A stretch of DNA of 64,000 nt from Sclerotinia nivalis (taxonomy: Eukaryota; Ascomycota; Leotiomycetes; Helotiales; Sclerotiniaceae), in the NCBI GenBank assembly GCA_029531795.1, contig JAPEIS010000003.1, positions 248,001 through 312,000 on the forward strand, in the 5' to 3' direction. This document shows, piece by piece, positions 23,437 to 35,228 of the stretch (positions are counted from its first letter, which is position 1; every line of letters begins with the position of its first letter). The translations under genes were made by a program, and so were the position numbers. The notes under the pieces were generated by a model. It was not told where the DNA came from. It saw nothing but the letters and a program-made list of their open reading frames with translations, and did no database searches.

Positions 23437-25158
23437 CAATCGGAAAGAAATACGATAATAGCCTTTGCGTTATGGGTACCTCAAGACCATAATGTATGGT
23501 TCGCAGCCTTATAATGCAATATCGTAGCGAGACGCTTTCAAGCTGAGCATTATTGTATCGATAAATGTATGGCAGCCTTTCGCGATGTCATCCTTCGTAA
23601 TATTGATGGCATTCCTCGCTTCACTCGACGCGCTCCCAACAACCTTTTAACATTGGCCAGACACGAATATCTCGCGAGGGATGAAGTTAACATGCTCTCA
23701 TCTCAAAGCCTCGCCCTCTTCTCCAATAAAGAGCCCCAGCTCAAAAATTAAAAGAGTCCCCAAACCCCGCTAACCCGCTCCGTTTACGAGCTACACCAAA
23801 AACTGGCCCAAAAAGAAAACACGATAGCAGAATGCAAATTATCACCAAAAAAATGCATGTGAGCATGAGATCCAAGGAATGCCGTTATTGCATTCTCTGA
23901 CGGGCAGTCTACTCCTCGCAGATTTTGAACAGAGCGTGCGAATCTTCGGGATCAATATTATGGTTCTCTTCAAAGGAATGTTACTTGACATCTCCTTATG
24001 CAAACATACTCCATAGACGATTTCGGAACTGGCTTTATGATTGGCTTCATAACGAAGTCGTTGGTGGCTTGCACTCTGTTGTATGTACTGCGAGTGTTGA
24101 CTCGAAAAAGCGCGCTGATGCGTACGAGCATGTTTTGTGCATGGGCTGGGACTTGTTTACGTTATGTGGCCAAACATGAGGAATTTGGAGGTTGTGCCAG
24201 CAAAATGAAACAGTCGACGAACCAGGCAGCGGACCTTCATCGTGTCCGAACGTGCTAAATGGGATGTGAAGGCATTGAGGTCTGTTTCGAGCGCATACAT
24301 ACACACCGACAGAAGTATCGGAAAATAGAATTAGGTCGAGATTCATGACTTTGTGTGCTTTGAAAAGTAAAGATGGGATCACATGGGGGTCCAACTTCGG
24401 CACTAACTCTTGTGAAGACCTAAATAGTGCCCATTAAAAGTTTAGGAGCATAAGGATTGGGCAACCACTCTTCTTTTTTCCGCCTTCAACTGTTGAAAAG
24501 GTGTAATTGGACATTGTCATTCCTTGATGTGGTTGACTGAATTTGAGAAGTTCGTCCTGTCTCCTGAATTGCTACACATTAACTGAGCTTTCAATATCCA
24601 CCTTATCAACCCCGTATGTATTCAAGCCTACTCAATAAGAAATAGTGTTGACGTCAGAGAACGGTATAATTCATAGGCGCGGATGATCAACCACCAAATG
24701 TGGAGAGCTAAGAAAGATACCATATTCGGGAGTGAATGAAGCCATCTGAATAACCTGAAATGATCTGATGTTAATAAGGATTGATTGTCAAGTATAAATG
24801 TCAAAGACCAAAACATAAGAAATCAGATCAGATGGAGTCGACCTTGATTGGGCGGTGAAGCATTTGCCGGATCTATTTCTGCCCTTTTTGCCCTAGTATT
24901 CAGGGCGGTGTACGTACTAGATATAATTTTACCTACACATGGCGTGCTTAGATTCCTTGACAACCTCGAAACATCTTTACATCAGTTCAAATTTCCATTC
25001 TCAATGACTTTACATTTTTGGCAGCTGTGGCTACCTATTCAGAAATATTTCAACAGATGTTTCGCTGCCATTTATCCTAAAAATAAGACATGATCCACCA
25101 ACAGATCAATGATACTATCCAAGAGAAACGGTATTAATCGTACCCATATGCCAATAAT
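23437..25158. other. Spacer with scattered unassignable frames
   Basis: Frames at 23569-23751, 23998-24258, 24628-24816 and 24848-25093 read as ordinary protein over 60-85 residues, some hydrophobic (MIGFITKSLVACTLLYVLRV near 24035). They do not join into one gene that I can recognise. They could be decayed membrane-protein remnants or chance. Confidence 0.3.
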
Positions 25159-25737
25159 TTGCCCCTTCTTCTTGATGACAAAGGCAAACATTCATTTCTT
25201 TATCGCCGACCCCATCTGTTTTCGCATCCTCTCAACGCAAGCGCTGTTCATCCTCAACCAGATTTTCCATTTAATTCCCTTAATGTCAGGCTCCTCTCTA
25301 TTCCATCCCATCAATCTCACCATCTCTTTTACGGAGACCATAGCATTTATTGCTTCTTTAATCACGTCGCTTGGGGTACCTTAGATATTCTCGATTTTAA
25401 ACCCGAAGACTATGTCTTGATTCCCTTCGCGAAGCACTTCGTAAAAAATACTACAGCCTCGAAGGCCGTGAAGCAAGATCGATTCTCGTCGGACGTCATT
25501 CTTGTTAGTACATGTACTTCAATCTGGTGGAGGGGATGTTATTATCTCCGTATGGAAGATGTCGGCGGGCCTGGCGGGCTTGTGGGCATGCAATGTTTTG
25601 GGCGGTACTTTATGACAATCACGTTTGCTCTTGGTGATATGGTATTTACCTTTGATTTGGAAGGCTTCTGTGAGACATCATCAGCAGAAAACAACTTTAG
25701 CCTTGGATTCAAAAACTTACGTGTGCCTTTCTCTTGA
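25159..25737 (+). CDS. Unrecognised 192-residue open frame
   Basis: The longest open frame of the 23.4-26.1 kb stretch, beginning MPLLLDDKGKHSFLYRRPH and rich in aromatic residues and His (QSHHLFYGDHSIYCFFNHVA). A Gly-rich segment GGPGGLVGMQCFGRYF sits near residue 145. I recognise no family. No signal peptide is evident, and the initiating codon context is not convincing. The middle part could equally be one exon of a longer gene or a remnant. It is uncertain whether it is expressed. Confidence 0.3.
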   Translation: MPLLLDDKGKHSFLYRRPHLFSHPLNASAVHPQPDFPFNSLNVRLLSIPSHQSHHLFYGDHSIYCFFNHVAWGTLDILDFKPEDYVLIPFAKHFVKNTTASKAVKQDRFSSDVILVSTCTSIWWRGCYYLRMEDVGGPGGLVGMQCFGRYFMTITFALGDMVFTFDLEGFCETSSAENNFSLGFKNLRVPFS

Positions 25738-26151
25738 ACGGTTTTCCAATTGCCATATCGACTCCAATAGTTTGGTTGGGATTCTTACTCGGATTTCTGA
25801 CATAATGAGATTATACGTATGCTCCTCGGACAATAAGACAGGGCCATGTCGGATCTTTTACATTCGAGGCTTATCTGCATTGTCCTCGAAGGGTTCGATA
25901 ATCGTTACTCTTATGAAATTGTGCGGGTGAAGTGGCATCCAGGAGAACGTTCTTCGATCAATCCAAGTTTCGTCAGATCACGTCATAAATCCTGTTTTTA
26001 TTCCAGAATGATCCTATGTCCAGTGAATCATGTTGACAAAACACATAGAATGGTCCCATTGCGGTTTCAGTTTTTACTTTATTATCTTACATGAATACAT
26101 ACAGCTCGATATAACCGCTGTTCTTGTTCTGGGTAGCCACGGCTCATCCAT

Positions 26152-26734
26152 CTACAACAAATTCGTAGCTCCATCCCTCAAGGCATTTCCACTTTTGATG
26201 AACAATGCGCAAATGTGTCCTATGCCGACAAGAAAAGTCAAAGATCTGCTTGCTGCAGTCCCTTGACTCTCATTATTGATATAGATGAAAGTGTAGACCG
26301 CGCGACTAATCAAGTATCCTCCGCTAAGAGTATTGAGTGTGGAATGGGAAAGCCCTGCAACATTTCCTGCCACAACTGCCGAAGCAAAGAATCCTAGGTT
26401 TTCTAAGCCGTTCGCTCCGGCGGCGTGAGCTCGACAAATACGGTTCTTTTTCTGAGGGGATGTTAGCTTTTCTTGATGAGACAGAGATTTCGAGTAGGGG
26501 TGCATACCGCTTTGTCAAGGCTTTGATCGGACTCAAGGCTCTTTGGGAAGTCTCTGGGAGAACGATTATCGAAAGATTTAGTTGCGGAGACGGCGTAAAC
26601 ATGACAGGCGTGAGCAAAAAGCCATGCTACGGGGATCTGTATGGATGTGAGAACTCAGCGTGAATTGGAGTGTGAATTGCAATTCTTACAGCGTAGAGGG
26701 AAAAGTTGACAGTTGTGTCGAAAAGGCCAGACAT
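26152..26734 (-). CDS. MAPEG-family membrane protein
   Basis: Exons 26734-26690, 26636-26508 and 26451-26152 give 157 residues. The start MSGLFDTTVNFSLYA is the usual short N-terminus. Exon 2 supplies IPVAWLFAHACHVYAV (TM1) and DNRSPRDFPKSLESDQSLDK. Exon 3 gives RAHAAGANGLENLGFFASAV, the conserved R-A-x-A-N-x-E-N MAPEG signature, then AGNVAGLSHSTLNTLSGGYL, SRAVYTFIYINNE and a last membrane helix. MAPEG proteins are small trimeric membrane enzymes with glutathione transferase or peroxidase activity. Family length is about 150, so this is complete. It is the only clearly intact gene between 23.5 and 28.2 kb. Confidence 0.9.
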
Positions 26735-28216
26735 TTTTATGAATGATTTCCGTTGATGTTTTGTTTGTGAATACGGAGTTGAGCTGGAGTGTGTTGTTGA
26801 GCGAGGTGGTCAACGATATATATAGTCCTAACTCGGCTACCATTATGGAGCTATTACAGTAGAACCTCGTTGTACTGCATCGCCAGATTCGGCCGATATA
26901 CTCCGGTATACAACCCTTTTCTCAACAATTTTTTGGTTGGAATCATGAAAATTCACTCGGTGTTTGAAACACCGGATTTCCAGTACATGCGCACAAAAAT
27001 GGTATAATTTCGGAAACGGGAAAACGCTCGGTATATACGGGATTCGGGTATAATTATATCCGTTGCAATGAGGCTCTAGGTATTATAGATCAATTTCCAA
27101 ATAGCTTTATACTTTAGACGTCACTGTTGATTTTGGCAAGTAGAAAATCAGGCGGGTATTGGGTCAATGCTAGGCCATTTTATCAAAATCAAAATCACTA
27201 TAGCAATTGTAATTTCTTATATAATTCCTTAATGATATTAAATAAATCAATTCTGAAAATACAGATTATGTTTTAAGATAATTCTATATATATTCACAAA
27301 GATTTATTTTTTAATTATTAATATTTTATTTTGATATCGAATTTGGGAGTGGAGGAGTTTGTGTTGATTTTCGTAAGGAAATTCGTTAAATTTGAAATGT
27401 GGTACTGACTCAATACCAGAGGTATTACTAATGATCGGTCGCTAAATGCTAGCTGTTCGGGAAAGGGGGCGGATCTTGGTGCTACCAAAGTCGGTTGTAT
27501 ATGTATAAGTTCAGGGGCGCGGCTTCGGACATTGGGATGAGTAATAACCTCCAGAGATTCGGACTTTTGTACGGCGGACGAATATCATATCCATTCTACC
27601 AAGTTGTAACTGTGTATAACTGATCAGGTACGGTGTATTCCAACAGTTTTGCTGTGTTCTATTCGAAGAATCATCTGGATAACTAGTCTATTGTATAATA
27701 TTATTATATAATATGATATCATTATTCAATCCAAAAACCCAGCTCGCTTGGATTGCAATCTAACTTATTAGGGATTTATATTATCCTGAATAAAATATTC
27801 AACCTTCTTTCCAATAAATTCAAGGTCGACTATTTTGTTTAAAACATCTAATCCGTTCTGCAATCCGGATTATTAGCCATATTGATCATACAAAATCTTT
27901 AGTTACAATGATATCGTCAATCAATGAAGTTACAAAGGCGGTCTAACATTCATCTGATCGAATTTGAGCTGAATGTTAAGAGCCCGCATCTCTTGAGATT
28001 GTATAGTATGTACCACTTCTGCGATATAATATGAGGTAATGTTTCCTTGTATTATGAATATAGTTTTGTCCAATTATAAAGTTTCGAATTTTCACACAGA
28101 TTCATGACTCCACAAGTGCTGTGGATTTGAAAAAGTGGCATGAGGCAGCAGTACTAGTGGCCAGATTTCTTCCTCAGTTGCATCATAAACACTTCAGGCC
28201 GAGATACGAGATTGTA
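26735..28216. other. AT-rich gene desert
   Basis: No open frame of note. Segments at 27180-27340 and 27680-27960 are strongly AT-rich (runs such as TTTTTTAATTATTAATATTTTATTTTG). This resembles the AT-rich islands that repeat-induced point mutation leaves in ascomycetes, though I cannot identify the original element. The last part before 28217 is 3' flank of the minus-strand E3 ligase gene. Confidence 0.55.
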
Positions 28217-29248
28217 TCAATGAGGTGTTTTGAAATTCTTCCAGTGATATCCACAACGACCTATTTGGAAACAAGAGTTAGTACATACAAGACACACCAT
28301 AAGCATGGAAACTAATTGGTACTTACATTTCGCCCTCCCACACCCGATCGGGTTCATAATAGTCGGTACTTTGCAGCTTGGACATTGTTTTGTGCCGGGA
28401 AGCTCCGTGTTGTCCATGACATCCTTACAGGCTTTGAACCGCATTATTCCTCTACCTAATGGGACTTGATGTCGAAAGCAGCTCTCGGATTTGCAAGCAT
28501 GGCATATAACCCTGAGCTCATCAAACCCACCTTCGTGAACTTGGCCGGCCTCGCATCCGACATTCAAACACCATCGAAAGTTTGATAGATTGCGGATCTC
28601 AAGCATATCGATGTAGTTGTTATAACTGTGCCATCATCAGCTTTTATGTGACTGTGAGTATCTGGGTGTTTTATACTTCTTGAGTAGCTTGCCACGAATG
28701 TACTTCCTCACAATCTTCGGCTCCAACATGTTTTTGCATGTAGAGAAAGGACAGGGTATATTGTCCCATGGATTACTCTTCACGTTCGTAGTGATTGCTC
28801 GCTTTAGACACATCGTACAAATATGCGTCGTATGCTCGCATTTATTTGCAGCAACCGACTGCGGAAAGGTTTTCGAAGGTAAAACTTCCAAACAAATTTC
28901 GCACTCTAGATCTTGACCCTCGCTCATCCCTAGAAACTTTCCATCCCCATCTTCTTTTTGTGGACCCGCTTTAATAGCGGCTCTTGTGATGGGCATATCA
29001 TGACGAAGTAGTTGAGTTGCTGCTTCTTGTTCATTTTTTGGGAGGGTTTGTTCTATCTGTGCTAGCTTATGCAGGAGACTAGTTCGTGATTCGCGTTTCT
29101 TGAAGGTGTTTTGTTGATGGAAAATGGAGAGGATGTGTTTTGCAAGAGGTATGTCGTATGCTGTGGGAGGAAGGGAAAAGATGGTTTGAGGAACTGCGGG
29201 CTTGTCAGCTTTGATTGGTGACTTTGTTGCTCGAGCTTTGCGACCCAT
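28217..29248 (-). CDS. RBR-type E3 ubiquitin ligase (RING1-IBR-RING2-like)
   Basis: Exons 29248-28677, 28625-28327 and 28260-28217 give 304 residues. RING1 begins at about residue 115 with CEICLEV, then CEHTTHICTMC and CPFSTC. The IBR shows CLNVGC, then CHAC and CFRHQ. The end carries CPSCKVPTIMNPIGC and then CRCGYHW, matching the first half of an RBR RING2, including the Cys in the position of the catalytic cysteine. The protein stops at WKNFKTPH, without the FCWxC ligands normally expected, so the C-terminal RING2 is shortened or a further exon was missed. The N-terminal 110 residues are basic and unconserved. It would act in the cytosol or nucleus as a ubiquitin ligase, substrate unknown. 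Confidence 0.82.
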
Positions 29249-30698
29249 TTTGATTTTTGTTGCTTGTTCTTGAGATGTTTGTGATTGAGTCGATGTGCAG
29301 ATTGCTTTATAGAAGCCTGTTATCTCAAGTGGGAGACCCTATGTTTTGTTTAGACGAGTCTGTCGAGGACTCGCCGACTTTCTATAACCTCCTACTTTGT
29401 TCCCTCTCAGATTGTTTCATCGCCTACCGAGGACCAAAATGCCGCAAAAACATGTCTCTCACACCCAGACTCAGTGGTTCTAACACATTATTTTGTGCTC
29501 CTACTCAGTAGAGCATAATATAGCACGCTCATTAAGTCACCAAATTATAAATTTGACAACGGCCTCCTCGTCCTTGGTATCAGTATATAGGGGTCTTTCT
29601 ATATGATTCGTTTCTGTAGTCTATCACTCTCTAGAAGCATCTTATACTGTTCGAACATCGCTAATTCGAAATGAAATGACATAATGAGCATATATACAAT
29701 GAAGTGAGCGTATATGTAATGAAGCGAAGACCAAGGCAATACTATCGTTAATTTCTAGCAAACTTTTCTCATCTCCTACCACCGTTTTGCCTCTGACATA
29801 TAACCCCTAATATATTCTTCATTCTTTCCCCTTCCCCACCCCTTCCCCCTCCTCCCTCTATTCACTCTTCCCTTCCCTTCCTTCACCAAATATACCTCTT
29901 CCACCCCATTCCACCCCATTCCACTCTAATACTTTCATATACTCTTATATACTCTTATATACTCTTATATCCTCTTATATCCTCTTATATACTCTTATAT
30001 ACTCTTATATCCCTTTATATACCCCCCCCCTCTCCTATCTCATTCCATCCCAACTCTTCTACCCCTCTTCCCCCAACTCCACCCCACCCCCAATTCTCCC
30101 TAATTCCCCTATACACAACCATAAACCACCAAAAAAAGAAATAATGCATCCCATTCACTCCACCCCAGACTCCAGCCATACAGAAACTTCGGATAAATGA
30201 ACCACAAATTCCTAGTTGGGTTAGTGATTATTAGTGTGTTTTTATTGTTTGGGGTATGTATTTATTTTATGTTTAGATGATCGTGTTTAGATTGTTATTG
30301 GGATGAGATGAGAGGGATGAGAATAAATAGGATGAGAATAGATGAGAGGAGTAAGAAGGGATAAGGGATAAGGGATGAGAGGGATGAGATAATTGCGAAG
30401 TCGTTCGGTAAGATGAAAGCTGAGGCGAGATAGGGGAGTCACTAGGTAGTTCGTTAATGATGCCCGAAGTGAATGATATCATGAGTTATCCCTACGAAGA
30501 TTAAACTACTAACAGTAAACATGTGAAGGGGTATTATATACTTATCTCATATGAGCGAAACATTTATATCATATCACATCACACCACAACACAAACACGA
30601 CCCGTAAATATATTCAATTTTATTCCTACTAACATGACATTACATGCAAAAGCACCAAAACTTGCCCATTAAATATCAACATCCTACCCCATCTTAAT
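29249..30698. repeat. Spacer with polypyrimidine and (TATACTCTTA)n repeat
   Basis: Segment 29810-29935 is almost pure C/T. A ten-base repeat (ATACTCTTAT) runs from about 29934 to 30020 with TATCC variants. A C-rich stretch follows to about 30110. Segment 30290-30400 carries GGGATGAGA and GGATAAGG repeats. No protein-like frame; the end is 3' flank of the thiolase gene. Confidence 0.6.
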
Positions 30699-32127
30699 TT
30701 ACAATTGTTCATTAACAAACAAACCTGCCATTCCCTGTCCAGTACCAATACACATACTAGTCAACAAAATCTTCTTCTTCTGTCTCCTACACTCACTCAA
30801 TCCAGTAACAATCTGTCTAGTACCAGTTGCACCTAATGGATGACCAAGTGCGATAGCACCACCTCTAATGTTCAATTTCTCATGAGGAATCTTGAGGAAA
30901 TCTTTGCAGTATACGGCCATGGAAGCAAATGCTTCGTTGAGTTCGACGACGTCGCAATCGTCAATTGTGATGTTATATTTGCTGAGGAGTTTGGGGATGG
31001 CGATGGATGGGCCGATACCCATGATACGTGGAGCGACACCTGCTATGGTGGCTCCGACGAACTTGGCGAGAATTGGCTGACCAAGTTCGATGGCGCGGGA
31101 ACGCTTCATGAGGAGAACGGCGGCGGCTGTAGAGTGACGTTAGTATGTATATTTGTCAAGGGTTTACGGACTATGTTACGTACCACCATCAGTGACCTGA
31201 CTAGAATTTCCACCAGTTGATCTATCACCGAAATCCGGGAAAGCTGGTCTGATCTTATTCAGACTCTCAAAAGTAGTTCCATATCTTGGACCCTCATCTT
31301 TAGTCAAAGTAACCTTCTTGACTTCTCCAGTCTTTGGATCCTTAACTTCTGTAACAATTGGTACAATCTCATCATCGAACCATCCAGCCTTTTGAGCAAG
31401 TTCCGCACGGTTATAACTTTCCGCCGCATATCTATCTTGTTGTTCACGAGTAACATTGAAGTCATTTCCTACATTCTCTGATGTTTGTCCCATGGGTTGC
31501 ATACAATCTGCAGCTTCTTGGCACTTAAGGACCTCAGGGTGGAAAGAACCCTCGAGTTTATCGCCTCCAACGGACATCATCTCCGCACCTATAGCAATAC
31601 CAATGTCGATGCTACCTTCAGCAATTTGATTGGCGATATCTTGGGTAGCTTTAAGACCGGAGGAGCAGAATCGGTTGACAATGGAGGCGGCGGTGGTATT
31701 TGGGTATCCTGCTGCTAAGACAGCGGCACGGACTTTATAGGCGGCATTGCCATCGCTTACCTATCGAATTCCATTGTTAGCTTTGCCTTGCACGAGAGGA
31801 ATGCTTGCTTACATTTCCACAGCAGACATCTTCCACGAGAGCTGGGTCGAGGTTGGACTTCTCCCGAACTTTTTGGAGAAGAGAGTACACAAGGTAATCG
31901 AGCTTTGTGTCCTTAAATCCTCCCTTATAAGCCTTTGCTAATGGTGTGCGAATTGCAAGTGTAATAACAATATCATCGGCATTTTTAGAGGTACTGTTGA
32001 CACATGTGTAAGTGTGTGTGTGTGTGTTTGGTGATGAAGGGGTTGGAATGTTTACTTACATTGCAGACAATCCTGATGCACCAGGAGTTAAATGCTTAAC
32101 AATTGAGCTGATTCTTTCAACGGCCAT
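30699..32127 (-). CDS. Peroxisomal 3-ketoacyl-CoA thiolase (acetyl-CoA acyltransferase)
   Basis: Catalyses the last step of fatty-acid beta-oxidation, cleaving 3-ketoacyl-CoA with CoA to acetyl-CoA and a shortened acyl-CoA. Exons 32127-32060, 31993-31813, 31760-31184 and 31126-30699 give 417 residues. The nucleophilic Cys lies in RFCSSGLKA, the general-base region is GHPLGATG, and the second catalytic Cys is in CIGTGQG. The N-terminus MAVERISSIVKHLTPG contains R-I-x5-H-L, a type 2 peroxisomal targeting signal, which marks this as the peroxisomal (Pot1/Fox3-like) rather than the mitochondrial enzyme. Length and intron count are normal. A short TG dinucleotide run (about 32009-32026) sits in the first intron. 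Confidence 0.95.
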
Positions 32128-32871
32128 TTTGAATATATGATGTAAAGTGTTCTTTTAATGTTTGTATGGATGAAGAAGGAGAATAGAAGCGGTATTGAAG
32201 TTGTTTTTGAAGGAATCTGGGGACGCGGCAGTTCTGTGGTGAGAATACCGAGACATCTTCATTGAAGATACCTCGGCTCGGAAGTTCATAAAGAACTCTT
32301 GCCGAGCCTATCCAGTCTTGATTTGTCATCAACATCTCCAGAAACTAAGCACTCAACCGAATGATGAGGATATACTTAGGGATTTTTCAATTGTCGGAAA
32401 GAATATGATCTAATGTACTCTATGTACCTCATTTAGAAATGACAATCGATCATATCCCATTTCAGAATAAGCCTTCTTCAAAATTCCATTTAAATATACA
32501 CATTCCAATCTTTGCCACAGCTTTGATGAAAAAAAGTTGACATCTGCATTTTACAATATTAGTCATCAACATTGTCGTACCACAATATGAGGGCCGGCAA
32601 CCACCAGCTTTGTAGAAAAGTTCAAAGACATTCAGATTCCGAATTGTTTGCTTTAGCAAGGGGAATGCCTCATATTCCTGCCTGGCGTTGCGATATGCAA
32701 CAAAACATCTCTTTGAGGAGATATATGCCTAAGATGCCTGACATTCGGACATATGGAATTTGCTCACCACAAGATTTCAAAATTCCAGATCCTCTTTGAA
32801 TAAGCACAGCAACAAACTTTTATTAGATCACATCGTATGTATATAAATGCTACACCAATACTTTCCCCCAA
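32128..32871. other. Spacer between thiolase start and mannanase 3' end
   Basis: No gene. It should hold the thiolase promoter. A reverse-strand copy of the 5-7 kb repeat head (TTTTGTTGCATATCGCA in minus orientation) lies at about 32690-32706. Small frames here (32462-32799) have no recognisable content. Confidence 0.5.
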
Positions 32872-34155
32872 TCAAACCTTCTTTAACATAGCATTAGCAT
32901 GACCTGTCCCAAGCGTAGCATACTCAGGAGTCTTGAAATAGATGGTATTAACATCACCCAAGGCCTCTGCTTGCACACTCGTCCCATTCGGTCCAAATTG
33001 CCAGATTTGGTCGGCCGCTATCCCCGATTTAAGTACTGTTGCTTGCCTGCAAAGATAATTTAGTTAGCCATATACTTCTATCCACTCACTCCTCCCTTTC
33101 TCTGGCTCAAAAGGGAATCAAAAAGAAACATAATCAGCATACCAAGGTGCCTCAGTCTCCGTATGATTATTTGGAAACGGTGTCCCATACTCCTCCAAAA
33201 TAACTGGTTTTCCAATCTGCTTCCCAGCGTTATCGTGCTGTTCAATCCACTCATTTCCCCACGTATAGTTATACCCCCAACTATTTGGATATAAATGGAA
33301 CACTCCATAATCCAATGTCTTGATTTTTAAATTCGCCACCCAATCAACGCCCTCCCCACCACCATACGCATAACTCCCATCGCCAATTCCATCAGCCGGT
33401 GCGAACCATCCCTCATCACCCAATGTAACCATATGTTGCGCATCGAGCGATTTGATATATCTTGATACATCTGTAGCCCATTGGGTAATAACGGAGGTAT
33501 CGCAGCCGTTACAACGCGGTTCATTGGCAAGTTCCCAAGCGAAGATGGCCGTGGTGGAGCGGTAACGGGTGACGATTGTTTTGACATAGTTTTTGTAGAC
33601 CTTTTGGCAGGTTGCATCAGTGTAGAAGGATGTCGACGAGCAATTGAAGGCATGAGTATAAGCAGCGATTCCACCATAATCACCCCAATTGTTAACGAAG
33701 TTCAGAACTAGCTTCAGGCCATATTTAGATGCTGCATGGACGACGTAGTCTAGTCTCTGAAGGCCGTCCGCTCCGAAATTGATATATGCTCCTGTAGAAT
33801 TGAGGATTTGGAAGTAGACAAGGTTCGGATCCGTGTTGGTGGAAGGCGGAGGGGAATTCGCGTCGCCGAAGCCCCATACGCGTACAATTTTGTAACCCGT
33901 AGCAGCTATTTGTGAGAAAGAGATGTCGACATCGCTGTTGGATGAGAGATGTGCAAGCCACCAAGCATTTGTGCCTGCAAAATATCCAACCTTGCCATCA
34001 ATGTTAAATAACCGACCAGCTACTTTAGCATTGCTCCCGCTAGATGAAAATGAATAGATTGAACTGGGCTGTGCAATGGAAGATTCTGATGAGATTAGGG
34101 GAAGAGCTGTCGATAGAGGAAGGAGGGAAACGAGAGCTGTGAGAAAGGACTTCAT
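32872..34155 (-). CDS. Secreted GH5 endo-beta-1,4-mannanase
   Basis: Cleaves internal beta-1,4-mannosidic bonds in plant galactomannan and glucomannan; an extracellular enzyme. Exon 1 is 34155-33143 and exon 2 is 33046-32872, 395 residues. I prefer the Met at 34155, which opens a clear signal peptide (MKSFLTALVSLLPLSTALPL); a frame start 13 codons earlier would bury it. The acid/base Glu is in WELANEPRCNGCD and the nucleophile Glu in VILEEYGTPF. Other family segments are YFAGTNAWWLAHL, RVWGFGD, VLNFVNNWGDYGG, GDEGWFAP and YGVFHLYPNSWGYN. There is no CBM1 cellulose-binding module at either end. The Ser-rich link after the signal peptide is short. Confidence 0.93.
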
Positions 34156-35228
34156 CTTGAAGATTGGAGATTTCCTTTGAGCAACAATACTCACAAAAGG
34201 GAAGCACCTTGGACTCTTTTAAAGGTGATGAGGAATCCCCTACCCCTCAGGATTAATTACAAGGGTTCCTGAATGGTCTTGGCTAACCTCCGCAAGAACG
34301 TTTTTGTGGAACGATTGACATATATAGTGTAAAAAGGCATCTAGGATTGTAGGTCATGAGGATATAACTCTGCACTTGGCTAGTTCCGAAAGTACACGGG
34401 AAAAGGTACAGGGAAATAAAATTTGTACCTCTCATTTTAGCCGGAGCGGAAAATGTGCCTCCGCATCTTAAGAGGTAAAATATCAACCAATAAGGTGGAT
34501 TACACTATACAACCTGAAGTGAGAGGCGGATTCCATTGAAGTATTCCCTGATGAAAAGTGCATGCAAGTTTAAGCTATAAAGTGATGTGGAACTGAAAAA
34601 AGAGGGGTATAGGATATTACTCGCTCAATAATTTTTCCGGTGGAGATGGTAAAATGCCCCGGATATTCGGTTGCACGTCCGAACACAACATGAATTGTAC
34701 ATACATACTAACCTACATGAGCCTCTATGGACAAAACGAGGTCTGAGAATGGTTCTTGGTTGTGAAATGTATGGAGATTTGCATAATTGCATCATGCCTG
34801 TGAAGGCATGGTTTGAAGAACAAGGAGCAAAGATGCTTCTTGCAAGCTAAATAGCAGAGGGAGTACACCACTTGGTAGTATACGATACCAATTTGCAGAG
34901 ATATTCAAAAAGGCGAACGAAGTCTGTGCAAAACAAGTATTTGCACCATCGCAGGAAAAGAGCCCCAAAGATCTGACCGAAACTCTTTCCCCAGAAATGA
35001 AAAAAGTCGACCTACCACTTATTTTCGGGAAATGTTCACATACTTTGAGCAGTATTAGCATCTTCAGATACGATCATAAAATTCATTGTGTGAGACCAAC
35101 CCTTTGCTTTCCTCTGGATCTATCTTCCATCAGATTAATCCACCATTAACGCCCTTCCATGCGCCGCCGATTATTTATACTCAGAGGCCGACGACAGTTG
35201 CTTGCCGTAACGCCTTCATGAGAAGATC
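34156..35228. other. Spacer, no gene seen
   Basis: About 1 kb between mannanase and DIM1. Frames at 34283-34486 and 34792-35061 are not protein-like in composition. The part next to 34155 is the mannanase promoter. A TCGGTTGCACGTCCGAACA segment at 34668 mixes the GTTGCA head and CGG/CCG elements of the 5-7 kb repeat but does not match its spacing. Confidence 0.4.

Noticed and set aside
18274..26734. Secondary-metabolite gene cluster (permease, methyltransferase, 7TM protein, MAPEG)
   Set aside because: No polyketide, peptide, terpene or other core synthase and no pathway regulator is present, and the genes are spread among decayed sequence.
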